Source of the DNA: Aurantiochytrium sp. KH105
Lineage: Eukaryota > Sar > Bigyra > Thraustochytrida > Thraustochytriidae
Reading direction: 5' to 3'
Length of the DNA stretch: 64,000 nt
NCBI GenBank assembly: GCA_003116975.1
Contig: BGKB01000044.1
Location: 1,004,940-1,068,939, forward strand
The number at the start of each line of letters is the position of its first letter. The stretch's first letter is position 1. Shown one piece after another: positions 1-9,862 of the stretch. The position numbers and the translations under genes were made by a program. The notes under the pieces are model-generated. The model was not told where the DNA came from. It did no database searches and was given only the letters and a program-made list of their open reading frames with translations.

Positions 1-3000
1 CTTGGCAGACTCGACAAAGATAATGACGCTTCGAGGTGTAGGTGACTGCAGAAATTTGGACAGAGGCATGTCGACGCCAAAGTCAGCGCGAAGTCTGCTC
101 ATCATGCGCGCCGCAGAGAGCGAGTGTCCACCTTCCTCGAAAAAATCCATCGTGTCCTCGAGGTCTTCCGGACGACGACCAAGACTCTCTGCAAAAATTT
201 TGCGAACGCTCTGAGCAAGCTCTGAGCTCTGCTCACTAGGTCCGCGACGAGTTCGTGAGCCTGTGGTCGAGTTTGAGTCGAAGCGTCGTGGCCGTGAGCT
301 CCGCGAGACTCCCTCGGCGTTCTTATCTCGACGAGCGGTCGCACCTGGCGCCGGAAGCGCGTGTTTATCGACCTTGTGATTTTGCGTAAGAGGAAACGAC
401 TTCATGGAAATGAGCGCGCTTGGCACCATAAAGGCCGGGAGCGACGCGCTAAGAAATTTGCGCAGCGCAGACGAGGATACTTCTGCTCCTTCACGCGGCA
501 CAACATAGCCAACGAGGAACTTGTCCCGGTCGCGCTCGCTGACAACTACAACAGCTTCTCGGACAGCGGGGTGTTGCAAGAGAACAGACTCGATGGCCAC
601 GAGCTCGATGCGGTTGCCTCGAATCTTCACTTGCGTGTCTCGTCGACCAAGGAACTCGATATGGCCGTTTTCGCGCCAGCGTACAAGGTCTCCTGTGCGG
701 TACATACGCGGATGGTCGCCCAGAAATGATGGACAGTCAATGGCGAGGTCGGCCGGGACCGGTAGAAAACGCTCCTTTGTGAGCTTGGGAAGGTTGAAAT
801 ATCCCCGACCGACCTGCTCACCAGCAATAAATAACTCGCCATACACTCCTACTGGCAGCGGCGTAAGGTGTTCTTGATCAAGCACGAGGCAAACTACCCC
901 AGAAGCAGGCTTTCCAATGCTTGGAGGCTCGCGCATCCCTGGCGGGACCGTCGTCATTGTGGCATTGATGGTCGTCTCTGTCGGTCCATAGATGTTGACA
1001 AGACGATACGGCGCATCCTTGCGGGCACCAAAGTGAAGCCGATCTCCACCTGTATAGAGGAGGCGAAGTGACCCAAGATTATCGCGAGGATTCTCCGTGT
1101 CTTCCTCCAGGACCATTTCGCAGAGCTGGGTTGTTAGAAAACCCATCGTCACCTTTTTCTCAGCAATCCAGTCCAAGAGTCGTGGTGCAACGACGCTAAT
1201 ATCGGAGTCGGTGACAGGTACCAGACAGGCGCCCACGGCAAGCGTGGGCCAAGTATCCGCCATGGCCGCGTCGAAGGCAAGACCAGCGCAGGCGAAGACG
1301 CGATCATCGGGCGTCATTTGGTAGTACTCGAGATGCCAGCGAATATAGTTCAAAAGGCCCGCATGTTCGAGGAGGACTCCTTTGGGCTTTCCTGTGGAAC
1401 CCGAGGTAAAAATAGCGTACGCGAGTTGCTTGCTTGTGTGATCCGAGGTGCTAACTTTGGCATCGCTCGCCAGAGAGATGACTTCGTCCCAGTCGCGATC
1501 GATGACGACTCTCCTTCCCGAAAAACTCGAAGGAATGCCGCCAAGGAGAGCCTCCTCGGTGATAACGAGAGACGAGTCGGCGTCCTCGAGCATGCCGCGC
1601 ACACGCTCGGCAGGGTACTTGGGATCAAGGGGCATGACAGCACCGCCAGCTTTGAGGATAGCTAGCCAGACCACGATGAGATGGGCACTGCGAGAGAGAA
1701 AGACAGGGACAAGGCTCTCTCGTCGGACACCTGCAAAGCGCAAAAAGTTAGCGAGGCGATTCGACCTTCGATTGAGCTCTTGATATGTCAGCGAAAGTGT
1801 CGGGGTCTCAATGCAAATTTTATCCGGTGTGCGTGCTGCCTGTGCTTCGACAAGAGCATGGACCGTTGCCGTCGCCCCCGCAGGTGGGCCACTGGTTCTC
1901 GCTGAGTTGAACTCGGTCAAAACCCGCGCGCGCTCTTCGTCAGCGAGCAAACGGATGTCAGAGATGTGAGTACGCTCTGGGTCTGCGGCGGCAACATGCG
2001 TTACGATACGTTCCAAACCGGACACGAGGCGCGCTATGGACTCGTCCTTGAAAACGTCGGTGCTGTATTGCATTGATCCCGCCAGCTGGCCGTCCTCGAG
2101 GCACAACATGAGGGTAAGGTCGAACTGGGCGTGCCTATGCGGACAGCTCAGTGATTCCATGACAGGGACGCCATCGCCAAAGTTGAGTTTCACGCCGTCG
2201 AATCCAAGAAGGGACTTGGCCAAGCCCGGGCGCTTCACGTGCGGACGTTGCAGCACAAAGGCAACGCTAAAGAGTGGATTCTCTCCGCTACTCCCTCCGG
2301 TACGAGTTGCCCCAGACTGCGCCTGCTGCTCCGCAAGGACGGGGAACGGAAGCGCTTGGTTATCAAGACCTCGCAGCATGACCGCTGCAACGCGGTTCCA
2401 AAGCTGCACCAGAGTAGGATCTCCCGCGAGGTCGGTCCGCACGACAATAGGATTGACAAAGTAGCCGATGAGATGCTCAAACTCCTCACGCCAGCGTCCT
2501 GCGGTTGGAACTCCGACCTGAACCTGGTTGCTTCCTGCAAATGATCGAAGGAGAATGCTAAAGCAAGAGAGCAAAATCACCGAGAGCGTGAAGCTTGTTT
2601 TGGAGCAAATGCCAAGAAGCTGTTTAGTGACATTGCGATCGAGCTCGAAGCGAATGGCCGCTCCTCGAAAAGACTTGACCGCAGGCCGGGGTCGATCGAA
2701 CAAGAGATCGAGGGAGTCCTTCGCGTCTTCGTCGCGGAGACTGCTCAGCTCACGCATCCAAAAGTCAAGCAAACGCTTTCCGCGCCCTCCGTGCACGAGA
2801 TTGTGTTGGGTCGCAATAAAGTGGCTGTACGTGTAGGCACCATTCTCATGTGATGACGCGGGATCATCATCCCGGTAGGCATCCATGAGCCGGTCCAGCA
2901 AAAGCACCATGCTCCAAAGGTCAGTGACGATATGATGCACGACGACGAGAAAAATTTGCCGGCCTTCCCATGCCTCGCTATTTCCCCCGCTTGCGGTAGC

Positions 3001-6000
3001 ACGAAGATTGGCAAGACGGACTCGCAACAATGGGCCCTTGGCAAGATCAAAGGGAGCGTATGTTTCCTTTTCGAGCCATTGCTTGATATCGGACTCGATC
3101 GCGACATCCAAGGTCGATTCAGCCATGTCAATAAGCGCTGAGCAGTCTCGATCATCATTTCCCGCGGGTAGAATGACACGGTCCACTGTAGCGTCCGCGC
3201 GGGAGGCTGGGACGTACGTGGCTCGGAGGGCCTCATTGTCGCGCGTGATCCGCACAAGAGCTCGGCGCATCTTGGCGGCGTCAAAGCTGTGTCTAGGTGC
3301 TAATTTGCACGAAAAGGAGACATTGTATGCTCGACTGGCCATCTCTGTCTGTGCCTGGCACACAAGCCAAAGCGACTCTTCATTATACGAGGCTTGTTTT
3401 TCGCTTACTGGAGCCGCCAGGGCCAGATCGCGCTCGTCTGCTTCCTGTAAAATGCCCATGCCAAAATTCTCAGAGGACGAGGGGGGCGAAGCAGACGAGG
3501 AGACCGCAATATCATCGATTCGCGCAGAGCTCGATGACGATGCACTGGTTGCAGCAGCATGACAGTACGCTTCCAGTCGAGGGAACTTGTACAAGAGGGA
3601 AACGGGAATGTCGGTATGTAAAAGACGACTCATTTGCGCCGTGACGCGCCCTGCACCGAGCGAGTCACCTCCAGCTTCGAAAAAGTGCAGACTTCGCGGA
3701 CTCGCACGCACCATGTCTTGTTGGCTCATGCTAAGAGCTTCACAAAAGGTGGACCACATGTTATCGACAAGCGCACTGTACTTGCTGCGGGACTCAGTGG
3801 CAGCGCGTGCCGCGCGATCTCCGCCCCCACTTTCACCACGGGAGCTGTCTTGTGTGCCTTTCACCTGAAGTCTCAGATTTGATGTCGTCTGCGACAGCGA
3901 GGCTGCGTCGTCGCTGTCTTCTTGTGCTTGATGCGAAGACGTGCCACGCGATGGCATTGGCGCAGGAAGACTGCGTCGATCAACCTTGTGGTTTGCTGTG
4001 AGCGGAAAGCTCTCAAGATCAACAAATGCCGAGGGAACCATGAAGGCCGGCAGCTCGTTCGCAAGAGCGTCATGAATTGATGCGGCAAGCTTGCTGCGTT
4101 CGCTGTCGCTTCGGACACCATCTTTGGCAATGTAGTAGGCCACAAGACGCTTGTTCCCGGGCTTGTCCTCGCGGGCAATGACGATGGCATCCTTGACGCC
4201 TGGGCACGAGAGCATACACGATTCAATCGCAGTAAGCTCGACGCGATTTCCCCGGATCTTGACTTGCGTGTCAATGCGTCCGAGAAAATCAATCTGGCCA
4301 TCGGGGAGCCAACGACAAAGATCGCCTGTCCGGTACATGCGTTTCGAACCGATATCAAATGGATTGATAAGAAAGCGTTCTGCAGAGAGCTCTGGCAGGT
4401 TGAGATATCCGCGTGCAAGCTGAACACCCGCGAGAAAGAGCTCGCCGAAGACCCCGATGGGAACCGGTGTGAAGGACTCTGGATCAAGAATGAAGCATTG
4501 CGTGTTAGGTGCTGGAGATCCAATTGAGGGAGGCGTCCGAAGGCCTTCCTGCACATACGTCATGGTCGCATTGACTGTGTTTTCGGTAGGGCCATAAATG
4601 TTAACAAGTTCATAAGGAGCGCCTTTGCGCGGACCCATGTGCAGGCGATCTCCTCCAGTGTATATGAGCCGCAGGGACCCGAGATCCTTGCGCGGATGCG
4701 AAGAGTCTTCTTCGAGAACCATTTCACAAATTTGCGTGGTGAGAAAGCCCATTGTTGCCCTTTCGCGCACGATCCAGTCGAGCAAACGAGGCGGAACGAT
4801 TGCAATGTCTGCGTCGACGATGGGCAAGAGGCAGGCGCCAACGACGAGCGTGGGCCAGGTGTCGGCGATGGAGGCGTCGAAAGCAAGACCTGCGCAGGCA
4901 AAGACGCGGTCCTTTGCAGACATGTGATAGTATTCGATGTGCCAGCGAATATAATTTGCAAGCGCGCCGTGCTCGAGCATGACGCCCTTGGGTTTCCCCG
5001 TGGATCCGCTCGTGTAGATGACATATGCCAGACTCGCCAGCTTTTGACCCGGATCCTCTGGTGGACGCAGCACGGGTGGCTGTGGGCTACCAAGCTCGAC
5101 GGCGCGATCCCAGTCGCGATCGATAAGAATAAGACGTGTCGATGTGCCCGCAAAGTGATCTTCGAGCGAGGAGTCTGTGATGGCAACGCTGCAGCGCGCG
5201 TCCTCGAGCATGACACGAATCCTGGACGCCGGGTATTTCGTGTCGGTCGGCATGATGGCTGCCCCTGCCTTGAGAACAGCGAGCCACGCCACGGTGAGCA
5301 TCGGCGAGCGCGGCAAGAGAACCATGACGGGATCTTCGAGACCGATGCCAACGAGTTGTAGAAAGTTTGCAAGCTGATTAGCCTTTGCCACGAGCTCACG
5401 ATACGTAAGGCTTTCCCGACCGCCATGTACAGAAACGGCAACGGCGTCTGGTGTGCGAGCGGCCGCTCTGTCGACGAGCTCGTGAATGTAAAGATTGTCC
5501 ATGGTCGAATCAAAGGTGCGCACAGTCTCATTGAATTTTCGAAGAACGATCTCTTCTTCAGGTGCCGACAGGATGCGAAGGTCGGAGATACGGACATCAG
5601 CAAATCGACGTACCACATCCTCGAGCAAAGTTTGGAAGTGAGAGCACATTCGTGCAACGGTGGCCTCTGACAGTACGCTGGACTTGTAGTGAAATGCGAG
5701 TCGAAAGACTGGCGAAGTGGTACCGACCAGGCGCAGGTCATCGTCCCCGCGCTCCATCAAGAAATGAAGTGGAATTGAGTCGAGTCTCACGCCTCCCAGC
5801 ATGAGTGGTTTGGTCTGTTGCTGCGTGTGCAGGGAGGAAAAGGTATCTAGTGAGGATGGCACGGAGAAACGGTCCTCCTCTTCCTCCTGGCGATTGTCAG
5901 CGCCGCCACCAGACGACTGCGAACCATGCTCGAGGCCGAGAATGAAGCGCATGACGCGAGAACTAATGAGTGGGAGGCCGTAGTCTTCGACGATATTCCC

Positions 6001-7149
6001 ATACACCTCAAATCCTGCCTTGAAGAGCGACTCTGAGCAGCCGACTGAACGCATGATGTCGTCAAGAGGGATTTCTGCGTTGGCTTCTGCATCGGCAAGT
6101 CCCTGACCACAGCGCTCAGCAAACTCGCGGACAGATGGGTGATCAGCGCTTTGCAGGCGAAGTGGAGCCCAGTTTTCAAAAGCGCCAACGATATTTTTCA
6201 GCTCAGCGTGTTGCGTGCGTCCCGAGACGTGGCAGCCGAGGATAATGTCAGTATTTCCGGCGTGCTTTGCCAGGAGCGTGTGAAAGGCAGCAAGCAAGAG
6301 GGTTCGCAACGCGAGGTCTTCTCGCACCGCAAGCACACGAAGGCTATCGCAGAGCTCGGGGGGTAGAGGCATTGCAAGCTGGGCAGCAAGGTTTCGACTG
6401 CCTTGTGACCGGGGCGGTGCATGGGCGGTGGTCGCGGGGTCGGGTGGGAGCTCGAGTTTGGGCAGCGGCCCCGCAAGGTGGTGTTGCCAAAAGCTCGTCT
6501 GGGTGTCCTCGCCCGCAGCTTTGGCTGCTTCGCGTTGATCGGCACGCCAAGCCTTGTACTCCTCGAACTGCACCTCGAGCGGCGCCAGCGAGAAACCGAC
6601 GCCAGATTCGTAGAGCAGCTTGACGTCAGAGAGCAGCAGGGAGAAGGAGAGCGGGTCAATAAAGCGTCTGTCGGCGACGATGACGAGAATGTCCTTGCCC
6701 GGAAAGCATCGTAAGAGACGCACGACTAGCACATTTGACTCCTCTTGGCGGCCTGAAAAGTCGATTGGGGCGAGGGCTTCTTGCGCAAGGTCGACGTCGC
6801 TCTTGCCCTTTTCGTGCGCGTCGTGGACCGTGAGGATCTTAAAGTTGAGTCTTCCCGGCCCCGCCAAGAGTGCCTGGCGCTCGCATGCTCGGGTAACGCT
6901 TGACTCAAGGGCTTCGGCGTCGAGACTGCCTGTGCTCGTGGCCGCAAACTGGACGACCGAGACCCGAGCGGCAGCAGCGGAGGCTCGCGCCCTTTGCTCT
7001 GTCGGTGGGGAGGTCGGGGAGCTCGATGCAGTTGATGGGGATCGGGACGAGGACGAGGATGACGACGATGACGACGATGAGCTCGTCGTCGTGGACACTG
7101 ACGAGGCAAGAGCCGAGGCCCGGCCTGCCGAAGGCGGCGGGTTCAACAT
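1..7149 (-). CDS. Non-ribosomal peptide synthetase, C*-A-T-C-A-T, 3' end beyond window
   Basis: This is one uninterrupted frame of 2383 codons that starts at the ATG at 7149-7147 and runs off the left edge. The next in-frame codon block upstream contains a TAG with no other ATG, which fixes the start. Residues 1-60 are a Ser/Pro-rich leader. Module 1 has a condensation domain (about 65-500), an adenylation domain (TSGSTGKPKG at 713-722, YGPTEN from 852, then a YRTGDL motif) and a carrier domain (GGDSL, phosphopantetheine Ser1163). Module 2 has a condensation domain (HHIVTDLWS from His1405), an adenylation domain (SGSTGKPKG ending about 1924, YGPTET) and a carrier domain (GGHSL, Ser2343). The first condensation domain lacks its catalytic histidines (DRRFID at 160-165). 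The multimodular carrier logic is known for the family and predicts a peptide product; the product itself is not readable here. No termination domain lies in the window. Confidence 0.95.
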   Translation of the reverse strand, partial: MLNPPPSAGRASALASSVSTTTSSSSSSSSSSSSSRSPSTASSSPTSPPTEQRARASAAAARVSVVQFAATSTGSLDAEALESSVTRACERQALLAGPGRLNFKILTVHDAHEKGKSDVDLAQEALAPIDFSGRQEESNVLVVRLLRCFPGKDILVIVADRRFIDPLSFSLLLSDVKLLYESGVGFSLAPLEVQFEEYKAWRADQREAAKAAGEDTQTSFWQHHLAGPLPKLELPPDPATTAHAPPRSQGSRNLAAQLAMPLPPELCDSLRVLAVREDLALRTLLLAAFHTLLAKHAGNTDIILGCHVSGRTQHAELKNIVGAFENWAPLRLQSADHPSVREFAERCGQGLADAEANAEIPLDDIMRSVGCSESLFKAGFEVYGNIVEDYGLPLISSRVMRFILGLEHGSQSSGGGADNRQEEEEDRFSVPSSLDTFSSLHTQQQTKPLMLGGVRLDSIPLHFLMERGDDDLRLVGTTSPVFRLAFHYKSSVLSEATVARMCSHFQTLLEDVVRRFADVRISDLRILSAPEEEIVLRKFNETVRTFDSTMDNLYIHELVDRAAARTPDAVAVSVHGGRESLTYRELVAKANQLANFLQLVGIGLEDPVMVLLPRSPMLTVAWLAVLKAGAAIMPTDTKYPASRIRVMLEDARCSVAITDSSLEDHFAGTSTRLILIDRDWDRAVELGSPQPPVLRPPEDPGQKLASLAYVIYTSGSTGKPKGVMLEHGALANYIRWHIEYYHMSAKDRVFACAGLAFDASIADTWPTLVVGACLLPIVDADIAIVPPRLLDWIVRERATMGFLTTQICEMVLEEDSSHPRKDLGSLRLIYTGGDRLHMGPRKGAPYELVNIYGPTENTVNATMTYVQEGLRTPPSIGSPAPNTQCFILDPESFTPVPIGVFGELFLAGVQLARGYLNLPELSAERFLINPFDIGSKRMYRTGDLCRWLPDGQIDFLGRIDTQVKIRGNRVELTAIESCMLSCPGVKDAIVIAREDKPGNKRLVAYYIAKDGVRSDSERSKLAASIHDALANELPAFMVPSAFVDLESFPLTANHKVDRRSLPAPMPSRGTSSHQAQEDSDDAASLSQTTSNLRLQVKGTQDSSRGESGGGDRAARAATESRSKYSALVDNMWSTFCEALSMSQQDMVRASPRSLHFFEAGGDSLGAGRVTAQMSRLLHTDIPVSLLYKFPRLEAYCHAAATSASSSSSARIDDIAVSSSASPPSSSENFGMGILQEADERDLALAAPVSEKQASYNEESLWLVCQAQTEMASRAYNVSFSCKLAPRHSFDAAKMRRALVRITRDNEALRATYVPASRADATVDRVILPAGNDDRDCSALIDMAESTLDVAIESDIKQWLEKETYAPFDLAKGPLLRVRLANLRATASGGNSEAWEGRQIFLVVVHHIVTDLWSMVLLLDRLMDAYRDDDPASSHENGAYTYSHFIATQHNLVHGGRGKRLLDFWMRELSSLRDEDAKDSLDLLFDRPRPAVKSFRGAAIRFELDRNVTKQLLGICSKTSFTLSVILLSCFSILLRSFAGSNQVQVGVPTAGRWREEFEHLIGYFVNPIVVRTDLAGDPTLVQLWNRVAAVMLRGLDNQALPFPVLAEQQAQSGATRTGGSSGENPLFSVAFVLQRPHVKRPGLAKSLLGFDGVKLNFGDGVPVMESLSCPHRHAQFDLTLMLCLEDGQLAGSMQYSTDVFKDESIARLVSGLERIVTHVAAADPERTHISDIRLLADEERARVLTEFNSARTSGPPAGATATVHALVEAQAARTPDKICIETPTLSLTYQELNRRSNRLANFLRFAGVRRESLVPVFLSRSAHLIVVWLAILKAGGAVMPLDPKYPAERVRGMLEDADSSLVITEEALLGGIPSSFSGRRVVIDRDWDEVISLASDAKVSTSDHTSKQLAYAIFTSGSTGKPKGVLLEHAGLLNYIRWHLEYYQMTPDDRVFACAGLAFDAAMADTWPTLAVGACLVPVTDSDISVVAPRLLDWIAEKKVTMGFLTTQLCEMVLEEDTENPRDNLGSLRLLYTGGDRLHFGARKDAPYRLVNIYGPTETTINATMTTVPPGMREPPSIGKPASGVVCLVLDQEHLTPLPVGVYGELFIAGEQVGRGYFNLPKLTKERFLPVPADLAIDCPSFLGDHPRMYRTGDLVRWRENGHIEFLGRRDTQVKIRGNRIELVAIESVLLQHPAVREAVVVVSERDRDKFLVGYVVPREGAEVSSSALRKFLSASLPAFMVPSALISMKSFPLTQNHKVDKHALPAPGATARRDKNAEGVSRSSRPRRFDSNSTTGSRTRRGPSEQSSELAQSVRKIFAESLGRRPEDLEDTMDFFEEGGHSLSAARMMSRLRADFGVDMPLSKFLQSPTPRSVIIFVESAK

Positions 7150-8157
7150 GACGCCGCTAGGCCCAAGCCTCCGAGGCGCGCAAAGCGACTCGGCAGCTTG
7201 CAGCAAAGGGCCGCACGGCCGCGCGGAGGGCTACGGCCCAGACTGCTGGCCGGGCTGCCCCTTCGCAGACCCTCGCCGGCAGGTGTGCTGCGCCGCGGCT
7301 CTCGGTATCTATCAGAATTGCGGCCACAAACGGGGTCACGCATCCCCCCTCTGACTCTCTGCCGCGCTGCTGCCCAAAAAAAGATACGTATACTTGGCGG
7401 AACAGGTCCGGAACCAGTGCAGAACTTGAGGTGAGGATGAGCGACGTGTGTCTTGGCAAGGAGATAGCGATCTCGCGCATGATGATCATGTTGTACCGAA
7501 CGTTTTGGCTCGCTGATTGCTGTGTAGGGTTCATCGCTAAACATTGTTTTGCTTGTTCTGGCTGGCTGCTTCATGTTGAGCGGATGAAATTGTCAGACGG
7601 AGGTGAACGAAACTAACATCGGACAGGCCGCTGTCGCTGGCAACATTGAAGCTTGTCGTCTTCTGTGGCGTGCTGCGAGAGAAGTTTCCTCGCTCATTCT
7701 TCCCTTGTGATTAAAAACGGGCTACCTATTTGATAGCATGCTGTTTGACCTTTTCTTTCATGGTATAAACCTTAAAAAACCAATTGAGGCGCGGAAACTG
7801 GCCGGCCATTCAGGTCTTAAAGTCAAAGCGGCACTTACATGTCAGCAGCACAAGTTGTTGCCATCATCGGTCGTTTTGCAATGGTCATGATGATGACGAT
7901 TGCGCGCACCGCCTTTGGGGCCGTAACCATTGCTAGGAAATGGGTTGTCCACCCTCACAGCAAAGGCATAAGGGCCTCCACTGTCAGTCACCATGAAAGC
8001 AAAGGCAAAGCGGCCCTACCTGTCACCACCGCGTACTCGCCGTCAAGAGTGAAGTGAAGGGCGAAAGCAAATCGGGAGCGGCGCGACCAGGCAGACAGAT
8101 CGGCAGGCGGCTGCGAAGAAGGCCGCGCCGCGATAACGGTGCAGCGCATTAGCAGAG
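7150..8157. promoter_or_regulatory. Divergent intergenic region between the peptide synthetase and TANGO2
   Basis: About 1 kb separates two genes transcribed away from each other, so it must contain both 5' flanks. I see no convincing open frame, RNA gene or strong repeat. Base composition is more A+T rich in the middle (7680-7800) than in the flanking coding DNA. Confidence 0.4.
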
Positions 8158-9105
8158 ATGTGCATCACCTTTGTGTACGTGGGCGACGGCTCAAGCCCGT
8201 ACAAGTACATCATTGGCGCGAATCGCGATGAGTTTATGGCGAGGCCGTGCAAGCCCGCGCATGCGTGGCACAAGCCGGCGGAAGGACACAAGTTTACCTT
8301 TGCTGGGCAGGACCTGACCGCGAAAGGGACGTGGCTCGGTGTCCGTGCCGAGTTGCTGCGCACAGGTGCAGAGCAGAGCCTCCTTGGGCCGAAGCCAAAG
8401 CCAAGTGATTCCGAGGCCAGCTTTAGGCTCGGGCTTGTGACAAATGTCCGTGAGAAAGCTGCGCCACCATCAGAGGCGGCCAAGCTCAGGTCGCGTGGCG
8501 ACCTCATTACTCATTTCCTCTCGGGCAAGAATCCGCTCGACGCTCACGCGACCTCCGCTGAGTTGGCGAAGCAGGGCGAGAGTTATGCTGGTTACAACCT
8601 ACTTTTGGGCGACAAGGAGGGCCTGTACTTTGTGTCAAATCGTAACATGTCCAGCCCCTCGCCTGTGCACCTGCAACCCGGCGTGCATGGTATGAGCAAT
8701 GGTACGCTCGATGACAATTGGCCCAAAGTTGTTTCCGGAAAGCAGATGTTTGCTGATGTTGTGGAACACCACATTTCCAAGGGTGGTCGCATGGCGGTCT
8801 CTGGAGAAGGTCTTCTCATCGATGGTATTTTCCGTATCATGGCAGATACTACGCCTCATGGGGTGGACAAGTACACGGGTGCTTTTGATCGAGAAGTAGA
8901 ACACCACTTTTCAAGCATCTATGTGAAGCAGATATCTGTCCACCCTAGAGCAAGCGCGCCGAGCTGGTACGGGACAAGGAGTACCGCGGTCATTTTGGTG
9001 CGGGAGGATGGCACCGTGAGCTACAGTGAAAAGTACACGCCGGGCACGCAGGATGATGATTGGATTGCGGAGCGCTACGAGCTCATTTACAACCCTTCCG
9101 CATGA
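8158..9105 (+). CDS. TANGO2: TANGO2/NRDE-family protein
   Basis: The 315-residue protein begins MCITF, matching the conserved N-terminal Met-Cys of the TANGO2 (transport and Golgi organisation 2, formerly DUF833) family, and has the family NRDE motif in GANRDEFMARP at about residues 20-30. Further family-like blocks are GTWLGV (about 60) and LVTNVRE (about 95). The length is slightly above the usual 250-280 residues. Known members are cytosolic or mitochondrial and linked to lipid or haem handling and secretory organisation; the reaction is not settled. There are no membrane segments and no signal peptide. It faces away from the peptide synthetase and converges on the amino-acid permease. The start at 8158 is the natural one because residue 2 must be Cys if the N-terminal nucleophile model applies. 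Confidence 0.9.
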   Translation: MCITFVYVGDGSSPYKYIIGANRDEFMARPCKPAHAWHKPAEGHKFTFAGQDLTAKGTWLGVRAELLRTGAEQSLLGPKPKPSDSEASFRLGLVTNVREKAAPPSEAAKLRSRGDLITHFLSGKNPLDAHATSAELAKQGESYAGYNLLLGDKEGLYFVSNRNMSSPSPVHLQPGVHGMSNGTLDDNWPKVVSGKQMFADVVEHHISKGGRMAVSGEGLLIDGIFRIMADTTPHGVDKYTGAFDREVEHHFSSIYVKQISVHPRASAPSWYGTRSTAVILVREDGTVSYSEKYTPGTQDDDWIAERYELIYNPSA

Positions 9106-9862
9106 GCTGCGGCGGATGTTGTGGACGAGTCACTTTTTTCGTTTCCGCGCGTTCCCCGAAGAATCGCTGGCATGCCAAACCCAGAAATGTTGTCATCGAT
9201 CTCGGTTCTTCCTAGTCAACCCGTTTAGCAAGTAAGTAAGTTATCGAATTCTATCGTTTCTCAGCCTTTTTCTACATACATTGGAGCGCTGCTGCCGATG
9301 ACTTGTTGAGGATCACAGTTCGGCAAGGTCTTGATTGGATATTGTATCTGTGACATACCACGCCAGTGTTGTTTCCTTGTTTTCCAAAAAGCACTCGAGA
9401 AAGGAGCTCACGGTCAGACAGAAAAGAAATCGATGTATGGTTTCTACTTCTTTTTTTCTATTTTTTTTTTGGNNNNNNNNNNNNNNNNNNNNNNNNNTGG
9501 GAAGAGTGTTTCAAATCTCGAGTAAGGTCGACAACCTTGTTGTTCGAGGTCTTCGACCTTATTGATCAATCAGTCAATCCATCCATCATGCAGTACACCC
9601 GCTCTAAGAGAAAACAACCGAATAAGCGCACCAGTTGGGCAGATCTCCTCGGCTGCGCCGCGTTTGTCAAAGACAACGTCTGCGACACGTTGATTGTGAG
9701 GAGGGGAATGCACAGGTCCACAAAGATTACCGATGGGACCCAGTCCGCCTGCTGCCTATTATTCGAAAGACTTTTTCTTTTTCGGATTTCCTTTCGCAGA
9801 ACGGTGCCAGAAGCAAGGCAGCAAGCACTTTGCTCTCATGTTCTGTGCCGTGAATGAAGAGG
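9106..9862. other. Convergent intergenic region with assembly gap
   Basis: This region lies between the 3' ends of TANGO2 and the amino-acid permease. It is A+T-richer than its surroundings and carries poly-T runs immediately before the gap. I see no coding signal. Confidence 0.5.
9473..9497. other. Run of 25 N (assembly gap)
   Basis: Twenty-five undetermined bases follow a long T-rich homopolymer (9450-9472). The location suggests failure to read through the homopolymer; the true gap length is unknown. Confidence 0.95.

Noticed and set aside
4560-5741. 393-codon minus-strand frame inside the peptide synthetase
   Set aside because: It is an alternative frame; the motif-bearing synthetase frame covers the same DNA.
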